Shown here one piece after another: positions 5,895 through 7,866 of a stretch of 7,866 nt of DNA. This stretch comes from Bacteroidales bacterium UBA4345 (GTDB taxonomy: Bacteria; Bacteroidota; Bacteroidia; Bacteroidales; Paludibacteraceae). The stretch spans positions 1 to 7,866 of the forward strand of contig DGTD01000116.1 of assembly GCA_002396385.1 (NCBI GenBank), written 5' to 3'. The translations under genes were made by a program, and so were the position numbers. The notes beneath the pieces were generated by a model that was given only the letters and a program-made list of their open reading frames with translations, was not told where the DNA came from and made no database searches. Within the stretch, counting starts at the first letter, position 1. Every line of letters begins with the position of its first letter.

Positions 5895-6874
5895 ATTTCG
5901 TATTTTTTGAAGGTTTGGGCCAATTCTTGCACGTAAAGGAACATCTGGTTGTAGCGTGAGCGTGTCACGCCTTTAATGGTAACAGTTTCTTCGAGGTAGT
6001 CGTTTACACTTTGTATCAAGACTCTTCGTCCTAGCCCTTCCAGCCAGTAGCTGCCGTCTTCGCGGACTTCGTAGTAAGCGTCGCTCACCACATTCTGTGC
6101 CAGCAGGGTGTAGACCACATAATCGACCCATACACGGTAGAGCTCAATCACATCATAGACCAGCACGGGGCGGTTGTAGTCGTCGCGGTGCAACACCCCC
6201 ACATAGGGGTCGATGCCCACTTTTATGAGTGCCCCCTCAATTTTCCCGTACAGTATGCCGTAGCCGTAGTTCAGCAGGGCGTTCGCCACGTCCATAGCTG
6301 GGCGCTGGCTGCGTTGCTCGAAACGGTATTCTTGAGGAATGAAAGTGTTAAGGGCGTTGAAGTAGATTTTGCTGGCCTGTCCCTCCCACCCGCGCAGAGT
6401 GGCCGCAATGTCGCTCACAACCTCACCGTCGAGTGCGCTCACCTTGTTGCGGTAGTCGTTGATTTTTGAAATGCTTTTGCCTATTATTTTGTCGGTAGCG
6501 GGGTCGTCGGTTTTCATCATCAGTAGCAGGGCTTGCTGGTTTTCCATTTTTTTGGTGATGGTGTTTTTTATCCAGTTCACCGCCTCATGGCTGAAAGTGA
6601 AGTTGAGTTGTCCTTTGCGTATGGTTGAAACCGAGCCGTATTTCGGACTCCAGATGCGGCCTATAACGTTACCGCCCTTGTCGGTGAAAACCACCTCTAT
6701 TTCCTTCTCAACAGCCAGCATAACCGCATCGCTGGTAATTTGTGCCCCGCGGCTGATCTGAATGCTGCGAATGCCTTCGGTGGGAATGCGCTGTTTGCCG
6801 TCTTGGTTAACGATGACGAACCCCTCGTTGTCGCGGCTTAGCGAGGCTCCGTAACTGTTTAAAACAAGTTCCAT
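5891..6874 (-). CDS. cas1: CRISPR-associated integrase Cas1
   Basis: Cas1 is the catalytic subunit that joins new spacers to the CRISPR array. At 327 aa it is a full-length Cas1. The N-terminal beta domain covers about 1-85 (MELVLNSYGASLSRDNEGF and later VVFTDKGGNVIGRIWSP) and the helical catalytic domain the rest. The expected metal ligands are present: E164 in RGWEGQASKIYFNAL, H229 in VGVLHRDDYNRP, and D241 in YDVIELYRVWVD, with E244 adjacent. The usual proline after the FR/YR motif is replaced by V248. There is no fused reverse transcriptase. It is the first gene of a three-gene operon and overlaps the primase by 4 bp. No Shine-Dalgarno site is seen, as is common in Bacteroidota. The start is the only suitable one before the N-terminal strand. 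Confidence 0.97.
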   Translation of the reverse strand: MELVLNSYGASLSRDNEGFVIVNQDGKQRIPTEGIRSIQISRGAQITSDAVMLAVEKEIEVVFTDKGGNVIGRIWSPKYGSVSTIRKGQLNFTFSHEAVNWIKNTITKKMENQQALLLMMKTDDPATDKIIGKSISKINDYRNKVSALDGEVVSDIAATLRGWEGQASKIYFNALNTFIPQEYRFEQRSQRPAMDVANALLNYGYGILYGKIEGALIKVGIDPYVGVLHRDDYNRPVLVYDVIELYRVWVDYVVYTLLAQNVVSDAYYEVREDGSYWLEGLGRRVLIQSVNDYLEETVTIKGVTRSRYNQMFLYVQELAQTFKKYEI

Positions 6875-6889
6875 GTTGAATTAGGTTAA

Positions 6890-7130
6890 TGGTTTCAGAC
6901 TCAGAACGTGCAGAAGTGTCGTTCTGCCCGCAGGTATGGTTCTTCTGGTATTTTTCTACCTCCGAAGAAGGTCTGCATGGTACTGACAAACAGACTTTTT
7001 CTAAAACAGCGCGGAGAGTGAAGGAAGTACGGCGCATAGGAGCCATACAGCCTGTATGTCTGTGCAGTTTAGTCCACATACAGGCAGCCCTGTATGCGGA
7101 AGGTCTCGAACGACGTTCTGCCAACGGGTA
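6890..7130 (-). other. Palindrome-rich non-coding region upstream of cas1
   Basis: This stretch is visibly richer in G and C than its flanks and has several dyads: GCAGAA-GTGTCG-TTCTGC (6910-6927), ACCTCC-GAA-GAAGGT (6958-6972), CATACAG-C-CTGTATG (7044-7058) and CATACAGG-CAGC-CCTGTATG (7077-7096). The ACCTCC dyad has a mismatch on the plus strand that becomes a G-U pair on the minus strand. An 8-bp inverted repeat, CAGAACGT (6902-6909) and ACGTTCTG (7113-7120), encloses most of it. Frames of 80-105 codons cross it on both strands, but they have no family features and are probably chance. It may be a structured 5' UTR of the cas operon, a small RNA or a small MITE-like element; the sequence does not decide. 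Confidence 0.4.
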
Positions 7131-7165
7131 ATGGTCGTTTTGTCAATCTAGTTCTGTTGTTTATG

Positions 7166-7173
7166 CAAAAATA
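7166..7173 (-). promoter_or_regulatory. Possible -7 element for the cas1 operon
   Basis: TATTTTTG on the minus strand fits TAnnTTTG and reads toward cas1. No good -33 TTG is visible at the usual spacing. If it is used, the operon mRNA would have a 5' UTR of nearly 290 nt containing the palindrome-rich region. No better match was found closer to cas1. Confidence 0.35.
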
Positions 7174-7308
7174 CTAAATTTATAATACGTTGTTATTTGT
7201 GGAAAGCATATAATTCGCAAAAAGAAGCATAGACTTATGCGGCGGTTTACACGGGTTTGAAGTAAAAACTTATCCCTATTTTTCGGCATCGGAAGTTGTA
7301 ATTTTTCA

Positions 7309-7316
7309 TATCTTTG
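7309..7316 (+). promoter_or_regulatory. Possible rightward -7 element upstream of leader 2
   Basis: TATCTTTG matches TAnnTTTG and points toward the array 2 leader, about 100 bp before the leader promoter. No matching -33 element was found, so this may be chance. Otherwise 7174-7406 is AT-rich and shows no gene. Confidence 0.25.
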
Positions 7317-7406
7317 AACAAGATTGTATATTTTGCAGACTGTAGTCAATTCTGCTGTTTAAAGAATTGATATTCAGTATGATGTAAAAAATATACCAAG
7401 GGCTCG

Positions 7407-7435
7407 TTGACATATTGAAATTTTATGTAATTTTG
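7407..7435 (+). promoter_or_regulatory. Promoter of CRISPR array 2 (Bacteroidota type)
   Basis: TTG at 7407-7409 is followed 18 nt later by TAATTTTG (7428-7435), a TAnnTTTG -7 element. The arrangement is identical in leader 1. Transcription would begin near 7442, about 93 nt before the first repeat. Confidence 0.78.
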
Positions 7436-7534
7436 CAGTCCGAAAAAATGGTCAGAAATTTTGGCAAAATTAAGGGAAAAAGTCTAATATGGTCTACACA
7501 GTTCTCTGATTAACAGTAAAATATAATTTTTACT
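7407..7534 (+). promoter_or_regulatory. Leader of CRISPR array 2
   Basis: This non-coding segment ends at the first repeat of array 2 and is the inverted counterpart of leader 1, with the same 128-bp length and no gaps in the alignment. The conserved parts are the promoter (7407-7435), the block just downstream of it (to 7449), ATATGGTCTA (7487-7496), TCTGATTAA (7505-7513) and the final 13 bp (7522-7534). The middle (7450-7480) is the most divergent part. Confidence 0.92.
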
Positions 7535-7866
7535 CTCAGTGACCATAGTCCAACACAATAAGGATTAAGACCCGAAGGCAATTGGATTTTTTCTAAAAAT
7601 TGCATATACTCAGTGACCATAGTCCAACACAATAAGGATTAAGACAATTGTTTCATCCATGACTCGTTAATATCTTGAAAGTCTCAGTGACCATAGTCCA
7701 ACACAATAAGGATTAAGACTCGCAGTGTTTAGCGCTGTTAACACTGATTCGTCCTCAGTGACCATAGTCCAACACAATAAGGATTAAGACTCAACTCCAC
7801 TTTCGTTTCAACCTTATTTTTTTTCGTTGCTCAGTGACCATAGTCCAACACAATAAGGATTAAGAC
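7535..7866 (+). CRISPR. CRISPR array 2 (leader-proximal end), transcribed rightward
   Basis: Five identical 37-nt repeats lie at 7535-7571, 7609-7645, 7683-7719, 7754-7790 and 7830-7866; the window ends exactly with the fifth. The spacers are 7572-7608 (37 nt), 7646-7682 (37), 7720-7753 (34) and 7791-7829 (39). The repeat begins CTCAGTGACC and ends GGATTAAGAC. It differs from array 1 at two positions only: repeat position 6 (T, not A) and position 14 (G, not C). The shared 3' half suggests that one Cas6 processes both arrays. Confidence 0.99.

Noticed and set aside
5891..6874. Possible reverse transcriptase fused to Cas1, as in some type III systems
   Set aside because: Cas1 is a plain 327-aa protein that starts at its N-terminal beta domain. 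No RT motif (such as YADD) is seen in it or in its neighbours.
6807..7124. Frames of 80-105 codons on both strands upstream of cas1
   Set aside because: No domain, no good start context, and the minus-strand frame runs into cas1 in another frame. The palindromes suggest a non-coding element instead.

Overview
This window looks like a CRISPR adaptation and crRNA-processing island from a member of the Bacteroidota, probably Bacteroidales. Four things point there: promoters of the TTG / TAnnTTTG type in front of both CRISPR arrays and the large ATPase gene; no clear Shine-Dalgarno sites; an AAA-ATPase-like/PD-(D/E)XK gene of a kind abundant in that phylum; and a BT4734/VirE-N-like primase next to cas1 and cas2. 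No rRNA, tRNA or housekeeping gene is present, so a genus cannot be named.

Layout from left to right. Positions 1-243 hold the end of CRISPR array 1, which is transcribed leftward from a leader at 244-371. A stand-alone cas6 (571-1251, +) follows. Positions 1278 to about 2145 contain five tandem units of a hairpin-rich intergenic repeat. An AAA-ATPase-like/PDDEXK_9 gene (2254-3840, +) sits inside this repeat series, and two more units follow at 3912-4371. A tightly overlapping minus-strand operon then runs cas1 (6874-5891), primase-polymerase (5894-4866), cas2 (4879-4400). Upstream of cas1 is a GC-richer, palindrome-rich non-coding stretch (about 6890-7130) and an AT-rich gap. A second leader (7407-7534) drives array 2 (7535-7866) rightward to the window edge.

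The island is bounded by two divergent leader-array pairs. The leaders align over 128 bp without gaps at about 79% identity by hand count, and the repeats differ at only two of 37 positions. Each leader has its promoter at the same place, and the conserved block begins exactly at the -33 element.

How the parts probably work together: Cas1 and Cas2 integrate new spacers at the leader-proximal repeats. The primase-polymerase, which resembles CRISPR-associated primase-polymerases (CAPPs) of type III loci, probably makes or completes the DNA fragments used as spacers. Cas6 cuts the array transcripts inside each repeat. No interference gene (Cas10, Cmr/Csm, Cas3, Cas9) is visible, so effectors lie outside the window or are supplied in trans. 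A type III association is inferred from the Cas6 class, the prim-pol partner and the unstructured repeat ending ATTAAGAC; it is not shown directly.
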